Assembly (NCBI RefSeq): GCF_004770265.1
Contig: NZ_RQGQ01000020.1
Location: forward strand, 1 to 64,000
Direction of reading: 5' to 3'
DNA: 64,000 bases
Origin: Leptospira congkakensis
GTDB taxonomy: Bacteria > Spirochaetota > Leptospiria > Leptospirales > Leptospiraceae
Positions within the stretch are counted from its first letter, which is position 1; each line of letters starts with the position of its first letter. The position numbers and the translations under genes are program-made. Shown piece by piece: positions 33,560 to 43,438 of the stretch. Below the pieces are notes generated by a model, which worked only from the letters and a program-made list of their open reading frames with translations, was not told the origin of the DNA and did no database searches.

Positions 33560-34936
33560 TTACGTTCTGCTGATGGCTTGGATTGCGGAGGCAACAGCAG
33601 AATCCATACTTCCTGTATGGAATGCTAAATGTTCTCCCGCAAAAAATACTCTTTCGAATGGTTCTGCCCAAACATCTTTAATTCCAAAACTTCCTGGTGG
33701 AAACAAGGAAACAAATCCAGGACGTCCAGTGGTTTTTTGGAAACTATGGAATACAAAAGGTGATTCGAGGATGAGTTCTAAATCGCCCACCTCTTCTAAA
33801 GATGCGGTCATTAGATTTTTTTTCTGACGATCACTTCCTTTTTCAAACAAAGACGCTCGATCTCCCGTGCTGATCGATGTAACGGCAGTTACGTTGTTTC
33901 CGATCGCTGGTTCTGAAACATACAAAGTTTCTGCAGGAGTGTTTGTCGATAAAAAGAATTTGGACAATGAGTCCTTGGATTTTACCAAACTTAAATTCTT
34001 AGAAATTTTTCCTGTTTGCATGCGGAGAGCTGAATAAATCAAATCTTTTGGTAAACCTGGAGTCCATTTGATATCAAGAACAGCGGCAGCAGGTAAGGAA
34101 CAAATAACCAAACTACCTTTCACCGTTCTTCCGGAAGATAAATCTACCGTGACTTGGTTTTTTTGTTGAGAAACTTTGGTGACACTATCACCTAAAATGA
34201 TTTCTTGATTTCGCAGAGCATTTGTTAGTTCTTTGATGATCCTTTCTGCTCCTCCCCTTACTTGGAATTTAGGTTTGAGTGCTGATTGGAATGCAGAAAG
34301 ATCATCGAGTACTGATTCACTTGAAATCTGATTTAGGTCAGCTCCTAGGATCACTCGGTATAAATCGTTCATAGAACGGATTTCTTCTTCTGTTAGTCCT
34401 TGGTAACGTGCGTAGGAGGAAAAATTGATTTTGTCTAATCCTTGTTTTTGTGTATTCCCCAACGATTTATGGAGCTCAATCACTTTGTCTAAGGTTTCAA
34501 TGGAAGTGGAAGAAATTTTTAGTAAATCCGCATTTGATTTTTGAAGGGAAAATCTTTCCGTTACATTAGAAGAAACTAAATCTAAGTTCAGTTGTTTGAT
34601 CAAACTTTTGACATCAGATTGTCCTTCTCCAATCCATTCACCACCTAGGTCTTGTAAGATGCCTAGTTCGGAATTTTCATAAGTGGCAATCCTTCCACCT
34701 AATTTTTCCCCTCTTTCAATCACAGTAACCTCATACCCAGTTTGTTTTAAAAGGTAAGCAGAGTAGAGGCCCGAGAGGCCACCACCTAAAACGATGGCTT
34801 TTTTTCCACCGCTGGACTTTGGTTTGGTTTCCGCAGTCGTGATTGTTGTGGTTTGTCCGAATGATTTTTTGGGAAGGATTAACCCTGCCCCGATGGTAAC
34901 AGCGCTCAGTTTTTGTAGGAAACGTTTTCGATTCAT
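33560..34936 (-). CDS. Flavin amine oxidase, possibly Tat-exported
   Basis: A 458-residue FAD-dependent monoamine oxidase-like enzyme. The N terminus MNRKRFLQKLSAVTIGAG resembles a Tat signal with a Lys-Arg variant of the twin-Arg motif. The Rossmann dinucleotide motif is VLGGGLSGLYSAYLL (about 48-62), followed by GGRIATY and DLGGEWIG. The C terminus ends with the FAD motif FFAGEHLAFHTGSMDSAVASA. Substrate unknown; polyamine or amino-acid oxidation is usual in the family. It converges with the acyltransferase gene. Confidence 0.82.
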   Translation of the reverse strand: MNRKRFLQKLSAVTIGAGLILPKKSFGQTTTITTAETKPKSSGGKKAIVLGGGLSGLYSAYLLKQTGYEVTVIERGEKLGGRIATYENSELGILQDLGGEWIGEGQSDVKSLIKQLNLDLVSSNVTERFSLQKSNADLLKISSTSIETLDKVIELHKSLGNTQKQGLDKINFSSYARYQGLTEEEIRSMNDLYRVILGADLNQISSESVLDDLSAFQSALKPKFQVRGGAERIIKELTNALRNQEIILGDSVTKVSQQKNQVTVDLSSGRTVKGSLVICSLPAAAVLDIKWTPGLPKDLIYSALRMQTGKISKNLSLVKSKDSLSKFFLSTNTPAETLYVSEPAIGNNVTAVTSISTGDRASLFEKGSDRQKKNLMTASLEEVGDLELILESPFVFHSFQKTTGRPGFVSLFPPGSFGIKDVWAEPFERVFFAGEHLAFHTGSMDSAVASAIQAISRT

Positions 34937-35040
34937 AGAACTTTCCCCTATTTTAACAATGGAAACAAAAAAGGCTAGAAAAATTAGAAAAATACAATCT
35001 AGTAACTTTGTCTTTTTAAGCGAATTGGGAGATTTGAACT

Positions 35041-37155
35041 TTGTCTTTCCACCATATAAAATATTTTTTATTAAGTTTCTTTCTGTTTTTACCCGAGATT
35101 TTGTCTTCGGAAACAGTCATTCCCCTAATGGCTGAAGTCTCTGGGAAATCCATTTGGCAAGAGGTCCTGGTTCTAGAGGACAAAGACCAGTCGTTATCTG
35201 AATCAAGTATCACCAATGGATCCAATGATTCCCGATTTCAAAAAATCACCTCACCCAATTTGGGATTTTCAAAATCAACTTTTTGGGTACGGATCCAGAT
35301 CAAAAATCCTACAGAGGAACTCATTCGTTGGAATTTGGTTTTTGATTTTCCGCTCTTAGATGAAATTCAAATTTATGGAAACAACCTTCCTAAAAATTTG
35401 ATTCGCACCTTAGGGGACATCCATCCATTTGTGAATCGAAATTTGGATTATAGAAATCCCGTTTTTCCATTAGAATCTGTGCCGAGTTCCAGTTCCGTTT
35501 ATTATTTACGAATCCAATCTGAATCAACAATTCCGCTAACGCTTGGTATATGGACAGAACGTGAGTTTTATGACCAACTGAACAAAGAACAAATGATCTT
35601 TGGATTGTTTTATGGGATTTTGTTTGTGATGGTTGCTTATAACTTTTTTATTTATATTTTTACGTATGAAAAAAGTTATCTATTTTATCTTTTTTTTATT
35701 AGTTCCATTTTCTTTTTCCATTTAATCAATAACGGTTTTGCCTTCCAATACCTTTGGCCAAACGCTATTTTTTGGGGAAATTATTCTCTTCCATTTTTTA
35801 TCTCTTTCTCCTGTATCACTGGGATCTTTTTTACGGATAACTACCTTAATTTAAAAAAACACTTACCTAAAATTTCAAAACTAATGTGGGTATGGGCAGG
35901 GATTGTTTTTTTATTTTCAGGGGTTCTGTTTTTTTTGCATTACCGTATTGCAATGGTCACAGCTATTTTTCTTACTGTTCCGACGGCTCTTATCATTGCG
36001 TTTAGCGCGGTATCTACTTATTTTACGAATGTCCGCGCGGCTCGTTATTATTTGATCTCATGGTCATTTTTTCTATTAGGTGTTTTGTTGTATTCTTTAA
36101 AGAGTTTGGGTTTTTTACCTGATAACCAAATCACTCGTTGGACCATTCAAATTGGAACTGCTTTACAAACCATATTGTTATCTTTGGGACTTGCCGATAG
36201 AATCAACTTCCTCACAAGAAGTTTAAGGGATAATATTCGTGAACTTTCTCATGCAAAATTAAAAATTGAAGAATCAGAAAAAAGATTTCGAGAAATTTTT
36301 CAAGGATCTGATGAAGTCATTCTGATGATGAATGAAAATTTTGAAGTCATCAATGCAAATAGAGCTTTATCTAAACATATGGGATTTCGATTGGATGATT
36401 TACGTGGTAAAAAAATCACAGACTTATTGTATACCGGTAAGGATCAAAAGTCAGATTATAATGTTATTTATGTAAACGATAAACTCACTGATCTGAAAAT
36501 GACTGGATCTATCATTAATTTCAAAACTGAATTTGAACAAAAATATGTAAAAGAACCAAAAGAGATGTATTGTCGATTGCAGTACATTGACTTTGACGAA
36601 ACAAGAGAAGTCCTTGTGACCATGTCATCTCAGTATGAAGACACAATCATCCAACTCATTGAATCTGAAAAAATCGAACTTTCGATGAATAATTATCTGA
36701 GAAATGCTGAACTTGTTTCTCAAAAGATTACTTCACAACTTGCTAAGTATTTAACTACGATAGAACAAACAGAGGTCAGATCTTCCATTCGGGAAATTGT
36801 GATCAATGCAGTGGAACATGGAAATTTAAATATTAGTTTTGATGAAAAATCGAAAGCTCTCATCGATGGGAATTATTTGGAGTTTTTACAAAAACGACAA
36901 GAGGATCCGAGATACAGTCAAAAACGAGTAAAAATCGAATATTCATTTACACATGAATATGTTGCTTATCGAGTCACAGATGAAGGCCGAGGATTCGATC
37001 ACAAAAAACATATGGAAAAATCTTTGGAAGAAATGAACGAAGCCCATGTACAACATGGACGTGGAATTCTAATGACAAAATCTGTGTTTGACCGTATCGA
37101 ATACAACGATCGTGGAAACCAAGTTAGTTTGATTAAGTATTTAAATAAAGATTAG
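35041..37155 (+). CDS. 7TMR-DISM sensor with PAS and SpoIIAB-type ATPase domain
   Basis: A 704-residue receptor. A signal peptide (about 1-23) is followed by the periplasmic 7TMR-DISMED2 domain (about 25-175), seven spans (about 185-385, YGILFVMVAYNFFIYIF being span 1), a short coiled coil, a PAS domain (about 415-530) and a C-terminal HATPase like the RsbW/SpoIIAB anti-sigma kinases (REIVINAVEHGN; DEGRGFD; GRGILM). There is no HisKA helix, so it probably acts through a serine-kinase or anti-sigma partner switch. Start TTG 35041 has GGGAGA eight bases upstream. It overlaps the convergent prmA stop by 4 bases. Confidence 0.85.
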   Translation: MSFHHIKYFLLSFFLFLPEILSSETVIPLMAEVSGKSIWQEVLVLEDKDQSLSESSITNGSNDSRFQKITSPNLGFSKSTFWVRIQIKNPTEELIRWNLVFDFPLLDEIQIYGNNLPKNLIRTLGDIHPFVNRNLDYRNPVFPLESVPSSSSVYYLRIQSESTIPLTLGIWTEREFYDQLNKEQMIFGLFYGILFVMVAYNFFIYIFTYEKSYLFYLFFISSIFFFHLINNGFAFQYLWPNAIFWGNYSLPFFISFSCITGIFFTDNYLNLKKHLPKISKLMWVWAGIVFLFSGVLFFLHYRIAMVTAIFLTVPTALIIAFSAVSTYFTNVRAARYYLISWSFFLLGVLLYSLKSLGFLPDNQITRWTIQIGTALQTILLSLGLADRINFLTRSLRDNIRELSHAKLKIEESEKRFREIFQGSDEVILMMNENFEVINANRALSKHMGFRLDDLRGKKITDLLYTGKDQKSDYNVIYVNDKLTDLKMTGSIINFKTEFEQKYVKEPKEMYCRLQYIDFDETREVLVTMSSQYEDTIIQLIESEKIELSMNNYLRNAELVSQKITSQLAKYLTTIEQTEVRSSIREIVINAVEHGNLNISFDEKSKALIDGNYLEFLQKRQEDPRYSQKRVKIEYSFTHEYVAYRVTDEGRGFDHKKHMEKSLEEMNEAHVQHGRGILMTKSVFDRIEYNDRGNQVSLIKYLNKD

Positions 37156-38078
37156 TTTCGAATCCAATCTAGTACCCACCATTCATTCCATTCTTTGGAG
37201 TAGATGAGTTTTCCTGGTAGGTGGCTTTGTAATAAACTAAGGAACTGGTCTTTTTTATCCGTAATGATTCCGGAAAATATAATTCTAGGAGCTTCTATTT
37301 TTGCTAGGTTACGAATGTTTTGTGAAAGAACAGCATAAGTAATATTGGCAATGGCTAAATCATATTTGGTATTTGACAACTTTGGATTGTCAATCCCTGA
37401 TTCTTCTACACTAAATTGAAATCCTTTTGGGTATTCGTTTTCAGTCCAGTTCGACCAAGCGGCTTTCACAGCATTGGGATCAATGTCCAAAGCAAAAATT
37501 TTGGAAACTCCAAATTTTGCGAGGCCTATAGAAAGGATACCAGAACCCGTTCCCACATCGCAGGCTGAGGAAAACTGGAACTCACCTTTTCCGTACAATT
37601 CATCCAAATACTCTAATATAAGTTTGGTGGTCTCATGATGACCGGTTCCAAAGGCAACACCAGGATTGATGAAAAGTGGAATTCCTTCGTTTGGTTTCCA
37701 AAGTTTGATTGTATTGGGTTCGTTTTTTTCCCAAGTAGGAATCACCCAAAGTTTTTTTCCAATTGGAAATGGTTTATAGTATTCTTTGTAAGCCTCTTCA
37801 TAATCACGAGTTTCAATATTTCGAGATTCGGCGTTCGAATTGTCTGGTGCGTGGATTTTTAAAAAGATAAGAACTTGTAGTTCTTTGTTTATTTCATCTG
37901 TTTGTAAATAAATTCGAATGTTGGTATTATCTCTGATGAGGCCCTGGTCTTTTTCTTTTGGAGCTTCTCCATCAAATAAAATTTCATAATAACCAGCGCA
38001 TTGTAGTGTATCCAACAGTTCATAAAAACTGTCAGATAATTCTTTTGGTAGATTGACTTTGAGTTCTCTGTATTCCAA
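37152..38078 (-). CDS. prmA: Ribosomal protein L11 methyltransferase
   Basis: A 308-residue SAM-dependent methyltransferase that trimethylates ribosomal protein L11. The N-terminal domain binds L11; the catalytic part starts with the PrmA signature NPGVAFGTGHHETT, then the SAM-binding CDVGTGSGILSIGLAKFG and the acceptor motif ANITYAVL. Start TTG 38078 lies 2 bases after the stop of the XRE regulator gene and has an AGG site; the two genes are coupled. Confidence 0.88.
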   Translation of the reverse strand: MEYRELKVNLPKELSDSFYELLDTLQCAGYYEILFDGEAPKEKDQGLIRDNTNIRIYLQTDEINKELQVLIFLKIHAPDNSNAESRNIETRDYEEAYKEYYKPFPIGKKLWVIPTWEKNEPNTIKLWKPNEGIPLFINPGVAFGTGHHETTKLILEYLDELYGKGEFQFSSACDVGTGSGILSIGLAKFGVSKIFALDIDPNAVKAAWSNWTENEYPKGFQFSVEESGIDNPKLSNTKYDLAIANITYAVLSQNIRNLAKIEAPRIIFSGIITDKKDQFLSLLQSHLPGKLIYSKEWNEWWVLDWIRN

Positions 38079-38080
38079 TC

Positions 38081-38704
38081 TTAACCTATTTCGTCCGTAT
38101 AATCCATTACAAGATACATTAGAGTTTCTTGGTCTGTTGGATTGGAATACTCATGCGAAACATCAGCTTTAAAAAATACAGAATCTTTTGGTTCGAGTTC
38201 CACAACCTTTTCGCCAACGCGTAATCGTAGTTTGCCGGAAACAACAACTAGGTTTTCAGTAGTTCCTGTTTTGTGTGGTTCCGCAACTTCATGTCCACCT
38301 GGTTTTAATACCAGTTCATAAAACTCAGTTTTACGATTTCCAAGAAAAGGGAAAAGGGCTCGGCTTGCAAAAACCTTGGAGTTGGAATATAGAACTTTTG
38401 AGTTTTCTACTTTGAGGATATGGATTCCATCTTGGTTTTTTTCTTTCAAAAGTTCTGAAAAGGGAACGTTGAGTCCGTTTGCAATTTTCCATAATACCGA
38501 AATTGTTGGGACTGATTTGCCTTGTTCAATTTGCGATAACATCGCGCGGCTCACACCACATCGATTTGCGAGTTTGTCCAAAGAAAAACCTTTTGTATGA
38601 CGTATGAGTTTCAGATTTTCTTTGACGACATCTGTTATATAATCGCCAGATTCTGAAATTAATTGTTCTATTCCGTCACTCGGTTGCTCTACTTTACTTA
38701 CCAT
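38081..38704 (-). CDS. XRE-family regulator with C-terminal cupin
   Basis: A 207-residue regulator. The helix-turn-helix (about 25-80) reads [20 protein letters not shown] then [30 protein letters not shown] cupin domain (about 110-205) follows with [23 protein letters not shown] and the second motif [13 protein letters not shown]. This build is typical of small-molecule-responsive repressors of amino-acid, polyamine or stress genes. Start ATG 38704 is preferred to an in-frame TTG at 38719. Its target is unknown. Confidence 0.82.
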   Translation of the reverse strand: MVSKVEQPSDGIEQLISESGDYITDVVKENLKLIRHTKGFSLDKLANRCGVSRAMLSQIEQGKSVPTISVLWKIANGLNVPFSELLKEKNQDGIHILKVENSKVLYSNSKVFASRALFPFLGNRKTEFYELVLKPGGHEVAEPHKTGTTENLVVVSGKLRLRVGEKVVELEPKDSVFFKADVSHEYSNPTDQETLMYLVMDYTDEIG

Positions 38705-38743
38705 TGTCCAAGCGTCCAATATAACAGAGGTACTGTCAAGAAA

Positions 38744-39430
38744 CTATCGTTTGAACCTTTCTTTTTTCTCTTCAATCACAAAGACGGGAGGGAGTTTTAG
38801 GCCAGGGGGAAACTTTTTATGGATCTCTTTGGCGGAACCTCGGAAGCTCGTTTCGTTTGCCATGGAAATTCCTAGAGCTAGAAAAATCTGGCGGTCTCCT
38901 GGTAGGATTTTGGCTAAGGTTTCCAGGCAGTGTTTGGCACGATAGGGTGTCTCATAAAAGGCGATGGTAATCCCGAGACCAATGTATTGTTTCAGAGTTC
39001 GTTCTCTTTCTTTTTCTTCGCGGGGCAAAAAACCCAAAAAAAGAAAAGGGGAGGTGGCAAATCCGGAACTTGTGAGGGCTGCAATGAGGGCAGTGGGTCC
39101 AGGAGCCGAACGCACTTCCACTCCCATCTCCCAAGCCAGAGGGACAAGCCATTTCCCTGGATCTTCCAAGCCAGGACTTCCTGAATCAGAAATCAGACAG
39201 GTTCTTTTGGTGGTCGCCAGTTTCATTCCAATTTCATCCATTTCTTCTCTGGATGTATGTTCATTTAATAGATCAAAGGGTTTTGTGATTCCTAACTTTT
39301 TTAAAAAAGTGGAGGTAGTTCTTTGTTCTTCCCCAATGATCCACTCGGCTTCCTCTAACAAGGTTTTGGTGCGAGGAGGAATGTCTTCATCATTTCCAAT
39401 GGAATTGGATACTAAATAGAGTCGGTTCAT
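38744..39430 (-). CDS. RsmI-like SAM-dependent methyltransferase, short form
   Basis: A 228-residue tetrapyrrole-methylase-fold enzyme. It has LYLVSNSIGN in place of the usual LYVVATPIGN, an SDSGSPGLEDPG loop (like SDAGTPGISDPG), PGPTALIAALTSSGF and ETPYRAKHCL, all RsmI marks. RsmI 2-prime-O-methylates C1402 of 16S rRNA. This protein lacks the C-terminal helical domain of full-length RsmI (about 280 residues). Start ATG 39430 overlaps the HAD gene stop (ATGA). Confidence 0.75.
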   Translation of the reverse strand: MNRLYLVSNSIGNDEDIPPRTKTLLEEAEWIIGEEQRTTSTFLKKLGITKPFDLLNEHTSREEMDEIGMKLATTKRTCLISDSGSPGLEDPGKWLVPLAWEMGVEVRSAPGPTALIAALTSSGFATSPFLFLGFLPREEKERERTLKQYIGLGITIAFYETPYRAKHCLETLAKILPGDRQIFLALGISMANETSFRGSAKEIHKKFPPGLKLPPVFVIEEKKERFKR

Positions 39431-40254
39431 GTCAGTACTGGAGGAAAGGTAAAGTAGGGTTGGATATAAATTCCTTTGGCGGCACAAGCAGAAGCGAACT
39501 CTGGATTGTCGCGATTGATAGCAACAGCCATTTGTTTGGCCTGACAAAGCATTGGATAGTCATTAAAGGAATCGCCGAAGGCAAGGTCTGGATACACTCC
39601 AATTCTTTCTTCGATGGCTTTCACTTTACCTTCACCATAAGTATAAGGTTCAATAAGTCTGTGGGTGTATTTCCCATTTTCACCTAACTCTTGTCTCATC
39701 CCAATTACCTTGGATTCTTCTACAGGAAAAAAATGGGCAATGGCTGCAATCCCCGGTTCAGGGGAAGCAGTCACAATATAAACAGTCCACCGGTGGTAGT
39801 TTAAATAAGAGATAAGGTCTTTCATTTCCACTTGAGGAAAGACACCAGATTCTTTATCAGGAACGTTCACTCGATCCCATGCACGTCTAGACACTTCGTA
39901 GTATTCTTTTTGGTCCATGCCCTCAAAGATAAAACTAGTCCAACGGTATCCTCTTTCGATTCCGTATTCTTTTAATTGGTAAGTGTATTCTTCCCAAACC
40001 AATCTTTCTTTTTCGGCGGAGTCTAGTTTGGAATGGTCTTTCCAAGTTTCTTTATCACGGAAAAAATCAGATAAGTCTTTTTTTACGTAAACGAGTCCAT
40101 CTCTGAGGAGTTCGTCCATGATTTTTTCGCCGAAGTCGTTGCGGATGAGGGTGTTATCGAAATCAAAACAGGCGATGCCTGGCGCTTTGGGTATGATGGT
40201 TGTCAGACGGTTGAAAATTTCATCCGTCCAACTGTTCTTTGTCAGGTTAGTCAC
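39427..40254 (-). CDS. HAD-family phosphatase (phosphoserine phosphatase-like)
   Basis: A 275-residue HAD hydrolase. Motif I is FDFDNTLIRND (Asp nucleophile and acid), motif II VTASPEP, motif III around the GEGKVKAIEERIG Lys, and motif IV FGDSFNDYPML. The helical cap between motifs I and II is of the type seen in SerB-like HADs. It removes phosphate from a small metabolite; serine phosphate is only one possibility. GTG 40254 starts six bases after the M23 peptidase stop. Confidence 0.8.
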   Translation of the reverse strand: MTNLTKNSWTDEIFNRLTTIIPKAPGIACFDFDNTLIRNDFGEKIMDELLRDGLVYVKKDLSDFFRDKETWKDHSKLDSAEKERLVWEEYTYQLKEYGIERGYRWTSFIFEGMDQKEYYEVSRRAWDRVNVPDKESGVFPQVEMKDLISYLNYHRWTVYIVTASPEPGIAAIAHFFPVEESKVIGMRQELGENGKYTHRLIEPYTYGEGKVKAIEERIGVYPDLAFGDSFNDYPMLCQAKQMAVAINRDNPEFASACAAKGIYIQPYFTFPPVLT

Positions 40255-40260
40255 TAATAC

Positions 40261-41046
40261 TTAGTCTGCAAATCCAACGACGCTTGTGGCAACTCCTTCT
40301 TCATAAGGGGTAAGAAAGTTTTCTGGATTGAGATACACATTATGAAATCGGACTTCAAAATGGACATGGGGGCCAGTAGACTTTCCAGTATTTCCTGAGA
40401 GAGCAATGATTTGTCCCTTACGAACTACATCCCCTGGTCTTACGAGTAATTCTTGGTTGTGTCCGTAAACGGTATGGAAATGGTTCATGTCATGGTGGTA
40501 AATTTTGACAGCCAAACCATAGTCACCACTGCGGCCTGATTCTTCGACCACTCCATCAGCAGCGGCAAGAACGATGGAATATTTAGGAATGGCGATGTCG
40601 AGACCCGTATGCCAGGTGTTCCAACGCCTTCCAATTCGAGAAGAAATACGAGATTTATTATTGGGTAGAACAGGCCAAATGAATTGGTCGATGGGAGATT
40701 CGACTGTTTCGCGAAAGAGCTCTTTTTCTTGGAGCCCCCGCATGTATTCGGAAGAATAAGGAAAGAAAATGGGGCGTTTCAAACGTTTGAGATCTGCTTC
40801 TGTCAGCTGGTTGATCTCCATCACCTCTTGGGCAAGGATCCCAAACTCGGATGCTTTCTCGAGAAGGCTTTTTTTCTCGGTGTTTAGGTCTACCCAAAGA
40901 CCCCACTGCTCGTTATAACGTTGGAATACATGGTTGTCCAAAAAAACAGGACCATTTTTTTGCTTCTGGTAGGCCGCATATGCGGAGTAGGTCACTACAA
41001 ACAGGATCAGGACTAGAATGATATAGTAACTTCGGTTTCGCTTCAT
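40261..41046 (-). CDS. M23-family murein peptidase, membrane-anchored
   Basis: A 261-residue LytM/M23 metallopeptidase. One N-terminal membrane anchor (about 5-24) places it in the periplasm. A LysM-like or helical spacer follows, then the catalytic domain from about 135: HTGLDIAIP with the zinc His and Asp, and the HxH motif GPHVHFEV. Both zinc motifs are intact, so it is probably an active endopeptidase on peptidoglycan crosslinks. Start ATG 41046 has GAGG nine bases upstream; an in-frame TTG 41061 contains that site. Confidence 0.85.
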   Translation of the reverse strand: MKRNRSYYIILVLILFVVTYSAYAAYQKQKNGPVFLDNHVFQRYNEQWGLWVDLNTEKKSLLEKASEFGILAQEVMEINQLTEADLKRLKRPIFFPYSSEYMRGLQEKELFRETVESPIDQFIWPVLPNNKSRISSRIGRRWNTWHTGLDIAIPKYSIVLAAADGVVEESGRSGDYGLAVKIYHHDMNHFHTVYGHNQELLVRPGDVVRKGQIIALSGNTGKSTGPHVHFEVRFHNVYLNPENFLTPYEEGVATSVVGFAD

Positions 41047-41298
41047 CTCATTTCGCCTCAAAAACTATGGTGCAATGCCAAATTCTCACGACCCCCCTTC
41101 CGGTCAAGGGGAACCATCGGCGAATCCGCCCCAATCATGGCATTTATGTGACATAACATTGGGAGTGGTTTTCAGGTCATTCTTTTTTCTTTTGGGAAAA
41201 TGATTAGAGAACGCTGTTTAGGGAGGTTGTTTGCAAATTCCTACCAGAAAGTTTCTGATAGGAGGTGATTTGGTTCGGTTCTGATTTTTAAATTTGGA

Positions 41299-42540
41299 TC
41301 AGGCGGCCTGGGCTTTTTGTCCGCTTGTTCGGTAGAGATAGATTCCCGCGACAAGAAGGCAAACAATGCCAATCAGATAGTAGTGCCAACTCAGATCAAA
41401 GTATCCAATCACAAGAAATCCAAACAGGAGTCGAGTGATTTCCATCGCTCCCGCCCAAGACTTTCCTTCAATGAGGGCATTGATAGCAAGTAAGGAAAGA
41501 GTCACCCATACGGTCACAAGAATTTGAGAGATCACTGAGAATTTTGCTACAAAGAGAAGGAAGGCAAAAGACAAAAGGAGAACGAGAACAAACCAAGTAG
41601 TGGTATAGGTTCTGACTTCTGGCTGAGGTTTTGGATCATACTTATAGAAAGTTGCGGGACTGACTTCTGGAATCGGTAAAAATCCCGCCGGTTTGGTTCC
41701 TTCTCTCGGATACCAACCCGGTGGTTTGAAAAACACCTTAATTTTATCTAAGAAATAAGGTGCGCTTGCCGCTTGTTTGATCAGTTCCCAATAATAATGA
41801 ACATTCGCATACACAGGATTGAAACTACGGAGGGGTTTTACCGTTCCATAAACACAAGGTTCTGTTTCTTCTCGGAAAGTTCCAAACATTCGGTCAAAGA
41901 TGATGAAGATTCCACCATGGTTTTTATCAATGTAGATTGGGTTGATCGCATGGTGGACGCGGTGGTGCGAAGGAGTAGAAAGTAAGTATTCTCCAATCTT
42001 TCCAATTTTGCCCACGGCTTTTGTATGTACCCAAAATTGGTAGACCAGGTTGATCTGTCCGCTGGCAAGATACATCCAAGGATGGAATCCCACAAGTGCC
42101 AAGGGAACATAGAAAATCCAAGAGACAATTCCACCGAGACCTGTTTGGCGGAGTGCCACAACTAAATTGTATTCTTCACTGTGGTGGTGGATCACATGTC
42201 CTGCCCAAAGGATATTGACTTCGTGGGCCAAACGGTGGGACCAATAGTAACAAAAATCTTGACCGACAATACAAAGGATCCAAGCCCAGGGGTTGGTCAG
42301 GGCAAATTCAAAAAATCGAAAATGTTCGTAGATATAAAAATAAGCAAAAAGTCCGATCCCTTTTTGGAAAAGGCCCCAAATTTGGGAAACGATCCCCGTA
42401 CTTAAGTCGGCGATGGAATCGTTCAGTCGGTAGAGGGCTTTGTTTTTGCGGTATCCGATGTAGACTTCTATTCCAATGAGTAAGAAGAATACGGGGATGG
42501 CGTACGTGACTATGGGCGGAGGTGTAAAATTCTCGAACAT
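41299..42540 (-). CDS. Sterol desaturase/AGMO-like di-iron hydroxylase
   Basis: A 413-residue membrane protein. The three histidine clusters of fatty acid hydroxylases are complete: HRLAH, then HVIHHHSEEYN, then HHRVHHAIN; they hold the di-iron centre. Layout and length resemble alkylglycerol monooxygenase-like bacterial proteins, with extra C-terminal spans (about 325-405). It may hydroxylate lipid alkyl chains; the substrate is inferred. ATG 42540 is preferred; an in-frame TTG at 42579 overlaps the rsmA end. A hairpin at 41240-41262 lies downstream of its stop. Confidence 0.82.
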   Translation of the reverse strand: MFENFTPPPIVTYAIPVFFLLIGIEVYIGYRKNKALYRLNDSIADLSTGIVSQIWGLFQKGIGLFAYFYIYEHFRFFEFALTNPWAWILCIVGQDFCYYWSHRLAHEVNILWAGHVIHHHSEEYNLVVALRQTGLGGIVSWIFYVPLALVGFHPWMYLASGQINLVYQFWVHTKAVGKIGKIGEYLLSTPSHHRVHHAINPIYIDKNHGGIFIIFDRMFGTFREETEPCVYGTVKPLRSFNPVYANVHYYWELIKQAASAPYFLDKIKVFFKPPGWYPREGTKPAGFLPIPEVSPATFYKYDPKPQPEVRTYTTTWFVLVLLLSFAFLLFVAKFSVISQILVTVWVTLSLLAINALIEGKSWAGAMEITRLLFGFLVIGYFDLSWHYYLIGIVCLLVAGIYLYRTSGQKAQAA

Positions 42541-42559
42541 GGCGGGAATAATTTTGCCA

Positions 42560-43438
42560 TCATTTTGACAAATAGTCAAGTAAATGTTGACCCAAAGTCA
42601 GAAATTGTTCACGGTTCAATTCTTCTGGTCTGGCGGTGGGAGGAATTCCTGCTGACTGGATGGCCTTTCCTAGAGCCTCGCGAAACACAGGGTCTTCCGA
42701 AAAAGGAGATTCTCTTAGGCTCACTTGGATTTGCTTTCGTTTTCCCCAAAAGAGTGTGCGAAGCATCCGTGACCAGAGTTCTACTTCTCTTTCTGTTTCC
42801 AGTCTCCATTCATTCGGTCTTGTTTGGCTTTTGGGTTTCAAAAGGATGAGGGCCGAATGGATTTTGGGAATGGGAAAAAAACAGTTTTTGTGGACGGTTT
42901 TCAAATACTTCACATCACAAAAGGCAGAGAGAAAAACAGATAAGGAGGAGGTTTCTTTGACGAGGCGTTCGGCAAATTCCTTTTGCACCATAAAAATTCC
43001 GCCTTGGAAATTTCTACAATGAATGACAAGAGTGTTGATGATTTCTGTTGTTAGGTGGTAAGGTAAATTTCCAAATACAAAAACCTTTTCCTTGTAGATA
43101 TGAAAAAGATTATCTATTGCATCTCCCTCGAATAACAAAGCTTTTGGAAATTTAGGTAAAATTTCATCTTTTGCCAATTGGATGTAAGCATGATCGATTT
43201 CGAAAAGAAAAGTTTTTTTGTCCAAACTGAGAACGGGATAAGTTAAGGTTCCGAGTCCAATCCCTATTTCCGCGAGCGTAATGGATTCATCTATTAACAT
43301 GTGTTCAGCGGAGTTTGCAATAAAATTGACTATGTTCTGGTCGATGAGGAAGTTTTGGCCAAATTTCTTTTGGGCACGGATTCCCTTGGCTTCAAAGAAG
43401 GTCTGGATATTGGAGATGGTGGCGTAAGGGGATTTCAA
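42560..43438 (-). CDS. rsmA: 16S rRNA (adenine1518/1519-N6)-dimethyltransferase
   Basis: A 292-residue KsgA/RsmA methylase acting on two adenines in helix 45 of 16S rRNA. Marks: KKFGQNFLID near the start, the SAM motif EIGIGLGTLTYPVL, EIDHAYI, EGDAI and the catalytic NLPYHLTTEII. The C-terminal domain is normal. The best start is TTG 43438 because GAGGA lies four to five bases before it; TTG 43450 gives four more residues but no site. It overlaps the comEC end, so both are in one operon. Confidence 0.88.
   Translation of the reverse strand: MKSPYATISNIQTFFEAKGIRAQKKFGQNFLIDQNIVNFIANSAEHMLIDESITLAEIGIGLGTLTYPVLSLDKKTFLFEIDHAYIQLAKDEILPKFPKALLFEGDAIDNLFHIYKEKVFVFGNLPYHLTTEIINTLVIHCRNFQGGIFMVQKEFAERLVKETSSLSVFLSAFCDVKYLKTVHKNCFFPIPKIHSALILLKPKSQTRPNEWRLETEREVELWSRMLRTLFWGKRKQIQVSLRESPFSEDPVFREALGKAIQSAGIPPTARPEELNREQFLTLGQHLLDYLSK

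Noticed and set aside
41094..41111. CCCCTT/AAGGGG hairpin upstream of the M23 peptidase gene
   Set aside because: A short 6-bp stem without T-run or conserved context; not enough to call a regulatory site.
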